Source: 01-FULL-43-15b sp964472675 | GTDB lineage: Bacteria; Patescibacteriota; Microgenomatia; UBA8517; UBA10165 | DNA length: 16,550 bases | Assembly: GCA_964472675.1 (NCBI GenBank) | Contig: CAYYLO010000020.1 | Span: 1 to 16,550, forward strand | Direction: 5' to 3' | In this document: positions 1 through 7,992 of the stretch, piece by piece | Numbering within the stretch: position 1 is the stretch's first letter | How the letters are laid out: the number at the start of each line of letters is the position of its first letter | Translations under genes and position numbers: made by a program | Notes under the pieces: model-generated | What the model saw: only the letters and a program-made list of their open reading frames with translations | Databases searched by the model: none | Told to the model about the DNA's origin: nothing

Positions 1-27
1 CGTCGGGGCACGGGGATGACAAAAACG

Positions 28-85
28 CGTCATTGTGAGCCCTGGCGAAGCAATCTCTGAAGATTTAGGACAAGCCAGAATGCCA
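28..85. repeat. Dispersed hairpin-repeat remnants
   Basis: Positions 28-57 read as a 'GTCATTGTGAG...GAAGCAATCTC' unit, and 68-85 carry 'GACAAGCCAGAATG', the tail of a 'TTCTGGACAAGCCAGAATGAC' unit. Related units recur around 11130, 14290, 14782, 14950 and 16460 in this window. Such short units are typical intergenic repeats of many Patescibacteria. The window edge cuts into the cluster, so its full extent is unknown. Confidence 0.5.
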
Positions 86-115
86 AAAACTACCCTTTGA
101 CACTGTCATGGCAAG

Positions 116-639
116 ATATGTGCTCGCGCAATTGACTGCGCGCTAGGCCAAGAAGTGCAGATTGAAATCTGTCAATACACATGTTGCTTGTCACCAAACC
201 GTCTAATTTTTCAATAACTGTTGAGTTGGTTAAAGGTTGCCGGGTAAACATGACGACGTGATTGCACTATGAGTAATACAGCAGATACAATAAGCGACTT
301 GTAGTAGTAGAGCTGTTAATTACTGAAATAAGTTTATATATGCATACTTCGCAAATGCTTCGTGTCCTGTAGAAATAAGTTGCGAGTAAATAAATTATGG
401 GCATACAAATATAATAAGCACGCACGGGGTGAGGCGGTTATCTTGAGGTGAACATGTGTGCAAAAACTCGAATACGCAAAATATATCTAAAATCAAAATA
501 GGCTTGTAACCAATAGCTTTCATTTTGGTAGGGGAGAGGTGTACTTGCTTAATGTAAGACCTATATAAATCGCATGAAGGCTTCTAAAAAATTTGACAAA
601 ACTTGATAATTTTGCACTTTTCTTACTGTTGCCTTACCA
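116..639. other. Non-coding stretch, no gene recognised
   Basis: All frames are broken by stops at short intervals, and no tRNA or clear terminator is visible. A TTGACA hexamer at 593-598 could be a -35 box for the following gene, but no convincing -10 lies 16-18 nt downstream (a GATAAT at 605-610 is too close). It may be a decayed region or a long 5' flank of the glycosyltransferase gene. Confidence 0.4.
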
Positions 640-666
640 TTGATTTACCAAAGGTTGAAAAAATTT

Positions 667-1620
667 ATGCGCAAACCCCCGGTGAAGGTTTTCAAAGGCA
701 ATAAAGACGCTTATAAAAACACTACAAGAGAGCGTAAAGTCGTGCCAATATTGGATATTCCAGTGGATAGCACTCGCAAAGATAAAGTGCTAAGTGATAT
801 CTTACGTTTCTTAAGTTCTGAGGCTGGAGAGAAGTTGTTTATTGTTACTCCAAATCCTGAGATCCTGGTGGCTGGCGCACAAGATCCTTACTTTGCCAGT
901 ATACTACAGCGCGCAAGCCTTTCTCTACCGGATGGGATAGGCGTGATTCTGGCACAAAAATATATTTCCGCACCAATAAGCGATATTCCCGGCTTAAGAT
1001 TTGTTGACATGTTGAAAACAGGCCTGGGGATTGTCTTTTCTGTATTTTTTAACCGCAAGTGGTTGTTTAGCGCAGGTGAGGTTGTTGCCGGGAGAGTGGT
1101 TTTTGAAGAGCTTGTGGCTATTGCAGCGCAAAAAGGGTGGCGGGTGTGCCTCTTGGGTGGAAAGCCGGGAGTGGCAAGCGCTGCATCGCGGCAGCTGACT
1201 TCCAGTTTCCATTTTCCAGTTTCTAGTCAATTCAAAATTATAGATGAAAACGGGCCGTGGCTAAACAGGAAGGGGGAGCCGGCAGACAATGCCCAGGCGA
1301 AAATTGAGCAGGAATGCATAGTGCGGATCAATAAATTTAAACCACATCTTTTGTTTGTTGCCTTTGGGCACCCGAAGCAGGAGTTTTGGGTTCATAGGCA
1401 CCTTAGCAGTCTTAATGTGCGAGTGGCAATGGTTGTCGGGGGAGCTTTTGATTATACGGCGGGTATTGTACCCCGTGTGCCCCAAGGGGTAAGTGTTGCA
1501 GGATTTGAGTGGCTTTGGCGGCTTATCACCCAGCGTGGGCGTGTTAGAAGGGTAGCCACAGCTCTTTTTGTTTTCCCCTGGCTGGTTTTCCTTTCCAAAC
1601 TTTATAGCGACAAATCTTGA
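667..1620 (+). CDS. WecG/TagA/CpsF-family glycosyltransferase
   Basis: The predicted protein (317 aa from ATG 667) belongs to the WecG/TagA/CpsF family, which transfers N-acetylmannosamine(-uronate) or similar sugars onto lipid-linked acceptors for surface polysaccharides at the inner membrane face. Family motifs, numbered from the upstream TTG at 640, are TPNPE (70-74), the PDG loop with probable catalytic Asp98, LLGG (171-174), and GHPKQE (243-248) followed by GGAFDYTAG. A basic, hydrophobic C-terminus (WLWRLITQRGRVRR onward) fits the membrane-binding tail known for TagA. About 25-30 extra residues (roughly 121-148) between the PDG region and LLGG appear inserted relative to the usual family. 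TTG 640 is an alternative start, but ATG 667 follows an AAAGG at about 649-653 and is preferred. No polysaccharide genes adjoin it, so the product is unknown. Confidence 0.9.
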   Translation: MRKPPVKVFKGNKDAYKNTTRERKVVPILDIPVDSTRKDKVLSDILRFLSSEAGEKLFIVTPNPEILVAGAQDPYFASILQRASLSLPDGIGVILAQKYISAPISDIPGLRFVDMLKTGLGIVFSVFFNRKWLFSAGEVVAGRVVFEELVAIAAQKGWRVCLLGGKPGVASAASRQLTSSFHFPVSSQFKIIDENGPWLNRKGEPADNAQAKIEQECIVRINKFKPHLLFVAFGHPKQEFWVHRHLSSLNVRVAMVVGGAFDYTAGIVPRVPQGVSVAGFEWLWRLITQRGRVRRVATALFVFPWLVFLSKLYSDKS

Positions 1621-1628
1621 AAGCACTT

Positions 1629-1736
1629 GCGCGAGTAAGTGGATGAAGATTTCCCGAACACGGAGTGTGAAGGCAAGCGACTGTGTCGCTTGAAGCTAGT
1701 CGAACTGTGGTAGTTCATCTCCCTCACTTTACGCGC
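1629..1736. repeat. Large imperfect palindrome with perfect central hairpin
   Basis: The outer arms GCGCGAGTAAGTGGATGAA and TTCATCTCCCTCACTTTACGCGC are imperfectly complementary. The centre holds a perfect 8-bp hairpin: CAAGCGAC (1674-1681), loop TGT, GTCGCTTG (1685-1692). No T-run follows on either strand, so it is not a clear terminator. It sits between the glycosyltransferase stop and the promoter of the next gene. It could be a small MITE-like element or a structured RNA. Confidence 0.35.
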
Positions 1737-1740
1737 CCCC

Positions 1741-1769
1741 TTGACATAACCGCTTCTCTTTTCTATTCT
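1741..1769 (+). promoter_or_regulatory. Sigma70-type promoter of the PaaX-like gene
   Basis: TTGACA (1741-1746), a 17-nt spacer, then TATTCT (1764-1769, 4 of 6 to consensus). The expected start is near 1776, inside the first copy of the 47-bp palindromic element, about 52 nt before the ATG of the regulator gene. Confidence 0.6.
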
Positions 1770-1772
1770 GTA

Positions 1773-1819
1773 TTAGCCTTGCTTGAAAGATCGCGATCGC
1801 GGGAAATAATGCAAGGCTA
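1773..1819 (+). repeat. 47-bp palindromic element, copy 1 (putative operator)
   Basis: It is identical over 47 bp to 2642-2688. Arms TAGCCTTGC (1774-1782) and GCAAGGCTA (1811-1819) are perfect 9-bp inverted repeats 28 bp apart. The core holds two overlapping perfect palindromes, GATCGCGATC (1789-1798) and CGCGATCGCG (1792-1801). It starts at the predicted transcription start and ends 8 nt before the ATG. In RNA, the right arm contains the only SD-like AAGG (1813-1816) and pairs with the left arm, so the hairpin could hide the ribosome site. As DNA it looks like an autoregulatory operator. Confidence 0.7.
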
Positions 1820-1827
1820 AATTATCA

Positions 1828-2595
1828 ATGGGCAAAATATTAACTTTAAGAGACTACATATTGTTAGGGGCTGCTGTGGGTGGAGAGGCGTTTGAAGAAT
1901 TTCGGCTCTTGGGAGGTTTGATCCCGAGCATTATGGAAGCCCGATATGGTTTTGTGCCTGCAAGATACAAACGGCAAAGTTATATGTCAGCTGTTTCCCG
2001 ACACTTGTCGACAGGCAATATCAAGCGGGTTACAGGTTCAGACGGAAAAGTTTGCCTCGAGCTTACATCAGGGGGGAATGTAGAAGTGAAACGCACCTTT
2101 CCACTCTTGGTTGCATCTGGCAAAAAATGGGATGGGAATTTCATGATGGTTATTTTCGACGTGCCTGAAACACACAAAAAGGTTCGGGATCGCTTGCGTG
2201 CCAAGTTGGGGGAGTTGGGGTTCGGCATGCTTCAAAAATCGATCTGGATCAGCCCCTACCATTTCGAAGAGGACATTCGCCAGTTTTTAAGAGCTCAGGA
2301 TTTGGATGACATTGTTTACGTATTGGCCGCCAAAAAGCTTTGGGAGAAGGATTTCAAAAGGCTCGCCTTGAGGGTTTGGGAACTGGATAAACTTAACTCG
2401 CGCTATTTGGGAGTTATTTCGATATTGAGAGAAGGGGAGAGCGAGAGATTACAAAGCAAGAAGCATTACAAGCGGGCGTTCAATCTGTTTATGCAAACAC
2501 TAGCCCTGGATCCACTGCTTCCTCAAGAGTTTCTACCCTCAGACTGGGCACGTGTTCCAGCTCTTAAACTTCTTAATTCTCTTGGTAAAATCTAA
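1828..2595 (+). CDS. PaaX-like transcriptional regulator (Cas2-like core)
   Basis: The 255-aa protein has the three-part layout of the PaaX family: an N-terminal winged-helix-like region (about 1-95), a central ferredoxin-like domain related to Cas2 (about 100-180, KWDGNFMMVIFDVPE then LGFGMLQKSIWISPY), and a C-terminal segment with the DPLLPQEFLPSDW signature (about 228-240). Characterised PaaX proteins are repressors of aromatic catabolism, but no such genes occur here. Homologues are frequent in Patescibacteria without CRISPR arrays, and none is seen in this window, so a Cas2 adaptation role is unlikely. The gene has its own promoter and lies between two identical palindromic elements, one at its transcription start, which suggests autoregulation. 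The regulator class is fairly sure. Target and ligand are unknown. Confidence 0.85.
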   Translation: MGKILTLRDYILLGAAVGGEAFEEFRLLGGLIPSIMEARYGFVPARYKRQSYMSAVSRHLSTGNIKRVTGSDGKVCLELTSGGNVEVKRTFPLLVASGKKWDGNFMMVIFDVPETHKKVRDRLRAKLGELGFGMLQKSIWISPYHFEEDIRQFLRAQDLDDIVYVLAAKKLWEKDFKRLALRVWELDKLNSRYLGVISILREGESERLQSKKHYKRAFNLFMQTLALDPLLPQEFLPSDWARVPALKLLNSLGKI

Positions 2596-2603
2596 AAAAG
2601 CCA

Positions 2604-2632
2604 TTCACAATATGGGGTTCGTGAATTATAGC
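2604..2632 (+). promoter_or_regulatory. Second putative promoter, paired with element copy 2
   Basis: TTCACA (2604-2609, 5 of 6), a 17-nt spacer, TATAGC (2627-2632, 4 of 6). The predicted start near 2639 lies just before the second copy of the 47-bp element. This mirrors the promoter-element order in front of the PaaX-like gene, though no sizeable gene follows. Confidence 0.4.
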
Positions 2633-2641
2633 GGAAAATGT

Positions 2642-2688
2642 TTAGCCTTGCTTGAAAGATCGCGATCGCGGGAAATAATGCAAGGCTA
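2642..2688 (+). repeat. 47-bp palindromic element, copy 2 (putative operator)
   Basis: Exact copy of 1773-1819, in the same orientation, 47 nt after the stop of the PaaX-like gene. The sequences on either side differ from those of copy 1, so only the element itself is conserved. It directly follows a promoter-like sequence. Confidence 0.7.
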
Positions 2689-3452
2689 GATACGCGAAAA
2701 TGGACGGAATCGGGGTGCAAGTTATCTAAGGTTAAGGAAAAGGTAAAAGATAGAGATAGATAGAGGTAAAGGATGGCAGACGCTAAACCTACAGGTGCTT
2801 TGTGGGAGGTAAATATATTTGCCATATGAGTAGCAGGCGAAAAACACCGTTAGGCACGATATACACAAAGTAATGTTATCGGTTGTGGATAAAGTGGACT
2901 ATGGGTTTTGGTTAACCGAGCTCATTAAATGACCTGGAAGGCCTGTCGAAATTTTTAGCGCTGTGTTAAGGTCGTTCACAAAAATAAATTTTTTTAAATG
3001 GCGAACCATCATTTTTGACTAGAAGTTATTTCAAACCTTAACTGAATCAAGTGCACACACTCTGACCGCAGCATGACAGAAAAAAGCAGGATTTTTTGAA
3101 AGAGTCTCTTAATTAGAGTATGAGTACCAGAACATCTGCAAAAACACAAAGGTGAGTAAAATTAGTGTACATCTATATTTTTGCACAAGTCCGTAATTCT
3201 GAACAAGTCGAAAGACTCATTCGATTCACTCAAGGGTGACCCCTTGATTTCTGCCTGTCTCGCGTTTTGTGTAGCTTCGTTTCGCGCCCGACGGTGTTGA
3301 TGTAGACTTTGGTGATGTACAACAGGATGACGGGAGTTTGGATAAAATTTGGTTTGTGAATAATTGTTACTGGTAGAATTAATATGATCACTAATATTGT
3401 GCAATAACCCCCAGTAGTTTGCTAAGTACGGCACAAGTTGTGAGGGCATATT
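2689..3452. other. Gene-poor stretch with a possible 18-codon ORF
   Basis: No substantial ORF or RNA gene is convincing here. An 18-aa ORF on the + strand (2773-2829, MADAKPTGALWEVNIFAI) has AGAGG six nt before its ATG, which is notable in a window with few SD sites. It would be transcribed from the promoter at 2604-2632. A hairpin with arms TCAAGGG (3230-3236) and CCCTTGA (3241-3247) is followed on the + strand only by a weak TTT. The rest looks like spacer or decayed sequence. Confidence 0.3.
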
Positions 3453-5888
3453 TCAAGATAAGATAGTAGCAATAGTTCGCAAAACATCCCTATCTCGAAG
3501 AATTTGTCCGTGTCCTGTAAAAATCTCAGTTGCGCTGCCACCAAAAGGCGTATGACCCAGTTGCCAGCCAAGTTGAACCGGCTGTCCGTTAACCTCGTGC
3601 AGAGAGTTGTCAAGTAATGCCACGTCCGGGGTTACAAACCAATCGTCTGTATTTTCGAGTGTGAACACTTTTACGCTATTTCTTGCCAACTCCTGGACTT
3701 GTCCTTCGGCACGCGCCCTTCCAGATTGTCTTTCATAAAGATCGATTAGATATTCTGAAGTATCCTGGCCTATTTGCTCAGAAAGCCATTCGCGAATTGA
3801 TTGAACACCCATCGCGGGGGTAACGAGCGTTGCCAAAAAACCCAGACGGTCCAAATTAACTCCCCCCAGCGGACTATCTAAAGTAATCACTGTTTCAACA
3901 GCATCCGTATGTCTTAAGGCCAAGTTGACTGCAAAATGCCCTCCCAAACTGTGGCCAATTATAATAATCTTAGTACGGGGAAATAACCTTTTATATCGCG
4001 TCAAAGATAAATTGAATCGGGATAAGTTTTGGGGAGGATAACGTTTTGTATGTTCCCCATCGTAGTTTTGGGGAACTATATCGTGGGTGTAAGGGGCAAC
4101 CTCGACATTATATGTGCCGTTTAAAAACTGTGTATATTTCCAGCCGTGATTGGCCAAATAGCGCATGATCTTGTCCCAGGTTTCTGCGTGACTTTCGCTG
4201 TTTGTTCCATACCCGCTTATAAATAAAATCATTCTGCCACCGTCTCTTTGTGCTTCTTTGGGTGTTCCGTCCCAGTCCAGGAAAAAATCTTTTTCTCCAA
4301 TTTGCTCTTCTCCCACTTCAACCGGTTGAAGTGCCCAATCAGGTACTATATGTTTTCTTCTGTCAAAACGCGAGTTGTTTATAAATTTATTAACATCTCT
4401 AACTGTGTAACGTTTGTTGTCGCGCAAATACCACCAAGTTTTTCCATCCGCGGTTACCAGATCTCCCAAAATAAATTTTAAATTTTCCCCTGTGGGCAAG
4501 GACTCTAACACATGATGCGGAATGGAAATTGCTTTTTGAGGCACGCCCACTTGAAGTAGTTGTGCGGTTTCTGTGCTTTCCAGTTGATGTAATTTTCCGT
4601 TTCTGGGCAGAAAAATTTCGTCCTTGGGCGTGCGGATCGCGGCTTGTTGTTGCAATACGAATAGCTGTGTGTCGCTGTAACCTGTGGCCACGGAGGTAAT
4701 GTTAGTAGTCTTTAGCACATAGCCAGTTTCTAGGGAAATTGCATAAAGCGTTGGATTTTCAGGCCGTAAGGAAACACCACTGATCCAATCTGAATTAGTA
4801 AAAAGAGGCGGATCTGAGAGCAAGTATCGGCTGAATAATCTTACGTCGTCAAGTTTGATTTGTCTTTTGTTTTCCACCTTGCCTGTTTCCGCATTTACGA
4901 CGCTTACAGTATAGACAGGCTGCATAATTCTGTTGTTAGAAATAAGTTCTACTGTAACCATGCGAAATCTAGTCTCATCTAAAAATACGACCTCTGTCCC
5001 TTGGTGCAAATTGCTTAGACTCGCGATGGTTCTTTTCCTGCCCATATTCTTGTCGAAAACCGAAAATGTTGCTGGTGTTTCAGTTTCAAGATAGACAAGA
5101 AAGCGGCCATCTGGAGAAAAACCAAAAGGTGTAGAACCTGTTCCAACGATTATAAACTGATCAGTTTCAGGACTGGTCATACAAAGTAAATTGCGATTCC
5201 TTCCGTCGGTGGTTATAAAAGCCACCATGGAACTGTCCGGTGACCATGTGTCAAAAGGATATCCTGTCATAGGTTGTCTCCACCGTGTGACGTTTTTTGT
5301 CTGCAGGTCAAAAAGCATCCGCCATTCTGTTTTTGCCTCAAGCATCCATCGGCCATTTGGCGAGAAGGTAACTGTGCCGCCTGAATAGTACTCGCTCCAG
5401 TATTGCTTTTTCTCAGGTAGAAAAAACAGTTTCCAGACAGGTTCTCTAGATGTTCCGTGGGTAACATTTACCCATTGGCTGTCTGGTGACCACCTAATAT
5501 ATGCTGTTTCGTCGCTGCCTGTGCTTTCGAAAATTTTTTCAGGGGGTACGTTTGGATTGGCAAGATTTGCCAGAAAAAGAGACGAGCGTCTCACCCTGGG
5601 TTCTGCACACCACAACGCTGCTGTTTCCCCATTTGGTGAAATTTTAGGAACGCCAAAAATATCTCCAACGGGAAGTTGGAATTGCTTTTCAACGCCTGTA
5701 AAAAGATTGGAAACAACAACTTTACCGCGTGTATCAAGTGATACCTGCTGGCCTAATAAAAATGGATCTGATGGGGCTTCACTTTGTTCAGTTAAAGTGG
5801 CAAAGTCGGGACGGAATCGTGGCAAAAGGACAAGCCCTGAAGCTTTATTAATAAGACCTCTGCGAGTAAGTTCGGCAGCAGCAGGCAT
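3453..5888 (-). CDS. TolB-like beta-propeller fused to alpha/beta hydrolase
   Basis: This 811-aa protein joins two domains. The N-terminal half (about 75-430) has PD40/TolB-like propeller blades with repeated turns ISPNGE (83-88), WSPDSQ (133-138), FSPNGR (175-180), WSPDSS (215-220) and FSPDGR (257-262). The C-terminal part (about 550-811) is an alpha/beta hydrolase of the PGAP1/lipase-like kind. It has FISGYGTNS (oxyanion region, 556-564), the nucleophile elbow GHSLGG with Ser647, a probable acid among Asp748/749/755, and His793 in GHGQIL. The substrate is unknown; an ester or amide of lipid or cell envelope is possible. No signal peptide is visible, and an in-frame stop lies just upstream of the ATG, so the start cannot be extended. 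It starts 7 nt after the preceding propeller gene, so the two are probably co-transcribed. Confidence 0.8.
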   Translation of the reverse strand: MPAAAELTRRGLINKASGLVLLPRFRPDFATLTEQSEAPSDPFLLGQQVSLDTRGKVVVSNLFTGVEKQFQLPVGDIFGVPKISPNGETAALWCAEPRVRRSSLFLANLANPNVPPEKIFESTGSDETAYIRWSPDSQWVNVTHGTSREPVWKLFFLPEKKQYWSEYYSGGTVTFSPNGRWMLEAKTEWRMLFDLQTKNVTRWRQPMTGYPFDTWSPDSSMVAFITTDGRNRNLLCMTSPETDQFIIVGTGSTPFGFSPDGRFLVYLETETPATFSVFDKNMGRKRTIASLSNLHQGTEVVFLDETRFRMVTVELISNNRIMQPVYTVSVVNAETGKVENKRQIKLDDVRLFSRYLLSDPPLFTNSDWISGVSLRPENPTLYAISLETGYVLKTTNITSVATGYSDTQLFVLQQQAAIRTPKDEIFLPRNGKLHQLESTETAQLLQVGVPQKAISIPHHVLESLPTGENLKFILGDLVTADGKTWWYLRDNKRYTVRDVNKFINNSRFDRRKHIVPDWALQPVEVGEEQIGEKDFFLDWDGTPKEAQRDGGRMILFISGYGTNSESHAETWDKIMRYLANHGWKYTQFLNGTYNVEVAPYTHDIVPQNYDGEHTKRYPPQNLSRFNLSLTRYKRLFPRTKIIIIGHSLGGHFAVNLALRHTDAVETVITLDSPLGGVNLDRLGFLATLVTPAMGVQSIREWLSEQIGQDTSEYLIDLYERQSGRARAEGQVQELARNSVKVFTLENTDDWFVTPDVALLDNSLHEVNGQPVQLGWQLGHTPFGGSATEIFTGHGQILRDRDVLRTIATILS

Positions 5889-5895
5889 GTGATTT

Positions 5896-7614
5896 TTAAT
5901 TTAAAATGTATGTTGAAATTTTTCCGTCGGTGGTTGTCACCCACAGAACTTTTTCTACAATTTCTGCTTTTTTCATCTCCGGAGGAATAGATGCAAGTGG
6001 TTTGCTGACCTCTCCAGAAATTAAATCCATTTTGTAAAGAGAGTCAGCAACTATCCAAACAATATTGCTGGCAGTTAACATCTTTGCTTGAGAAGCCGGA
6101 CCTAAACTTTGTGTCCAAATGGGTTTGGTTTTATCTTGGCTGGGGTTAATGCCATAAAAAACTAAAGACTGCGGAGTTTCAAAGTCAGAAGATTGGGGCC
6201 AATTGGTAAACGCAAAAGTTTTCCCGTCACCCCCAAGGTAGGTTAAAATGTCGGTTTCTTTCCAAGTCACAGAACGTAAAGCAAGTTTGCCATTTTCTGG
6301 ATACATAGCATAAAGCAAGAATGATCTTTGCTTGCCTTCTAGTGTGTGGGCAAGCGCATTGGTGTTGTAGTAAAGTATTTCCTTAGCATCTGCTGAGCCG
6401 TAGTTCATGTAGCCATCGCTTCCAGAAGCGTCACGCGAAGGCGAAAGCCCAAATTCTCTGGGGTTTTTATAACTAGTGGATGAAGACCCAAATATTAGAT
6501 GATAGTTGGTATAAGGGTAATATCTAATGTAAGGCACTGTTTCAGGTTTAAGACGACCCTCAGCTTTAATTGACAAAATAAGAGCCTGATCTAGGAGGTT
6601 GTAAACATCCTTTAGATATAGCCTATCGAAACTAGGATTGCAGTAACCAAGACATGTGGCATCTTTGTTTACCTCTGGGGCTTTGTTAAACATTCCCGGT
6701 GTAATTTTTCCTTCAAAAACGTTCTTACCAGTATTTAGGTCATATACTCTTACTAAAGCAACTTGAGAGGGCTCTTTTCCGGCAGAAGCTAACCCAAAGG
6801 TTTGTCCATCTTGAAAAAGAGTTACTAAATACTTTCCTTTGGTTGCATATACCCATTGATCTGTAGTTTCAGGCTTTGGATTTGCATCAACTTGCAAAAC
6901 TGAATTACCATCTCGCATGCTCAGGACAAAAATTTGTTTTCCGGAACCGGCCAGCAGATATGTTTCTCCCGTTTCCAGAAGAGCAAATGAGGCTTGCTTT
7001 TCCCTTGTCCCCCAAAGTCTTTGCCCGTTATTTTTATCATAAACAGTGAAGCCATCCAGGGTTTCGGGAAGAGTAGCTTTGTAAGGAACGACCAACAAGT
7101 TTCCAACAAAACGAGGGATTGGGGAAAATTGAACAGGAAGTTGGTCTTTTGGAACGGCTTTGTATTCAGAAGGGAGAGTAGCAATTTCTTTTTTACTTTT
7201 AATATCAAAGAGGTGGAAAAGATTGTCGCCACTCATTAATGCTACAAATTTTTCACCATCTGCTGTGGCGGGTGTGCCCTGAGCTTCTGAACGCCAGGCA
7301 GTATTTAGGTTACGGTCTACAAAAGCAATTCGTCCTGTAGAGTCTCTTACTATCATTTGTTCGCCGGTTAACAGAGGGGACGTTTGAGCAGCGTTTTTTG
7401 TATAGGAATTATCTGGTTCTTTAATTGTCCAGACAGAGCCGGGGATAGGTTCTGCGCGGATAACGGCGGGTTGGGAAAGTGTGGTTGGGGCTACAGTTGG
7501 TCTTGAATCAGGACGAGGGGTTTTCCCGGAAGTTGCGGGGGTACAAGCTGTGGCCTCACTAAAAATTAGTGCGCCTGCGAAAGCAACAGCACGGAAACGT
7601 TCCGCCCAGGGCAT
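5896..7614 (-). CDS. Predicted lipoprotein with PQQ-like beta-propeller
   Basis: The 572-aa protein begins with a basic residue patch, a hydrophobic stretch (AVAFAGALIF, 9-18) and a lipobox-like EATAC with Cys24. A Pro/Thr-rich linker follows (about 25-50). The rest shows the regular beta-strand pattern of a PQQ/quinoprotein-like propeller, with blade turns such as YDKNNGQRLWG and VYDLNTGKNVFEG and a final TTTDGKISTYILN strand. No catalytic site is visible, so a binding or scaffold role outside the membrane is likely. The lipobox has Ala and not Leu at -3, which lowers certainty for lipid anchoring. It is the first gene of a two-gene unit with the propeller-hydrolase, and the pair probably acts together at the cell envelope. 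Confidence 0.7.
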   Translation of the reverse strand: MPWAERFRAVAFAGALIFSEATACTPATSGKTPRPDSRPTVAPTTLSQPAVIRAEPIPGSVWTIKEPDNSYTKNAAQTSPLLTGEQMIVRDSTGRIAFVDRNLNTAWRSEAQGTPATADGEKFVALMSGDNLFHLFDIKSKKEIATLPSEYKAVPKDQLPVQFSPIPRFVGNLLVVPYKATLPETLDGFTVYDKNNGQRLWGTREKQASFALLETGETYLLAGSGKQIFVLSMRDGNSVLQVDANPKPETTDQWVYATKGKYLVTLFQDGQTFGLASAGKEPSQVALVRVYDLNTGKNVFEGKITPGMFNKAPEVNKDATCLGYCNPSFDRLYLKDVYNLLDQALILSIKAEGRLKPETVPYIRYYPYTNYHLIFGSSSTSYKNPREFGLSPSRDASGSDGYMNYGSADAKEILYYNTNALAHTLEGKQRSFLLYAMYPENGKLALRSVTWKETDILTYLGGDGKTFAFTNWPQSSDFETPQSLVFYGINPSQDKTKPIWTQSLGPASQAKMLTASNIVWIVADSLYKMDLISGEVSKPLASIPPEMKKAEIVEKVLWVTTTDGKISTYILN

Positions 7615-7634
7615 AATTATTTCTATTCCCCGCT

Positions 7635-7664
7635 ATAGTATTTGTCAATAGACAATTCTTACAA
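7635..7664 (-). promoter_or_regulatory. Possible promoter/operator of the propeller gene pair
   Basis: On the minus strand TTGTAA (7664-7659), an 18-nt spacer and TACTAT (7640-7635) form a weak sigma70-like promoter about 20 nt upstream of ATG 7614. Inside the spacer lies the palindrome TTGTC-N4-GACAA (7642-7655), a natural position for a repressor site. The match to consensus is only moderate. Confidence 0.3.
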
Positions 7665-7684
7665 TTTTTATACATGTTTGCCCC

Positions 7685-7714
7685 TTGACAGGGTTCGTGG
7701 GGGTCTGATATGTT
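7685..7714 (+). promoter_or_regulatory. Extended -10 promoter of the HTH gene
   Basis: TTGACA (7685-7690), an 18-nt spacer, then TATGTT (7709-7714) preceded by TGA, which makes an extended -10 (TGnTATnnT). The predicted start is near 7721, leaving a leader of about 15 nt and no SD. Confidence 0.6.
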
Positions 7715-7716
7715 TC

Positions 7717-7736
7717 TTTACAGAAGTTACTGTAAA
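7717..7736 (+). promoter_or_regulatory. Perfect palindromic operator over start site and ATG
   Basis: TTTACAG (7717-7723), 6-bp centre, CTGTAAA (7730-7736). The 20-bp inverted repeat covers the predicted transcription start and its last base is the A of the HTH gene's ATG. Bound protein would block initiation, so it is a likely autoregulatory operator. Confidence 0.55.
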
Positions 7737-7957
7737 TGGCTCCTAGAACCCGCTTAGCTTTAAAAATTGATGAACTGCCAGATCTCCTCACTGTTCGAGA
7801 GGTGGCAGAAGTTTTACGTGTCTCGCCTTTAACGATTAAGCGCTGGGGCAAAAAGGGCAAACTCCCCGCTATCCGCATCAACTCCCGCGGTGACCGCCGC
7901 TACAAAAAAGAAGCCGTCCTCTGGCTTCTGGGCATACAACCTAAAGATATGGAGTAA
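7736..7957 (+). CDS. Small excisionase/MerR-type helix-turn-helix protein
   Basis: The 73-aa protein is nearly all one HTH_17-type domain: LLTVREVAEVLRVSPLTIKRWGKKGKLPAIRI (about 17-48), then a RRYKKEAVLWLL wing/helix. This is the fold of phage excisionases and small MerR-like DNA-binding proteins. No integrase is nearby, so a transcriptional role is more likely than excision. A perfect 20-bp palindrome covers its transcription start and ATG, which suggests it represses itself. The next gene starts only 35 nt downstream, so the HTH protein may control the whole membrane-protein/ligase unit. No SD is visible; the short leader suggests leaderless-like initiation. Confidence 0.85.
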   Translation: MAPRTRLALKIDELPDLLTVREVAEVLRVSPLTIKRWGKKGKLPAIRINSRGDRRYKKEAVLWLLGIQPKDME

Positions 7958-7992
7958 CAGCCTCAAAAGTGGTAAAATCAACCCTACCTGCA

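Noticed and set aside
1828..2595. Cas2 of a CRISPR system
   Set aside because: The protein is three times the length of Cas2, has the PaaX C-terminal signature, and no cas1 or repeat-spacer array is present.
7736..7957. Phage excisionase marking a mobile element
   Set aside because: No integrase, attachment repeats or phage genes adjoin it, and the palindrome and operon context fit a local regulator better.
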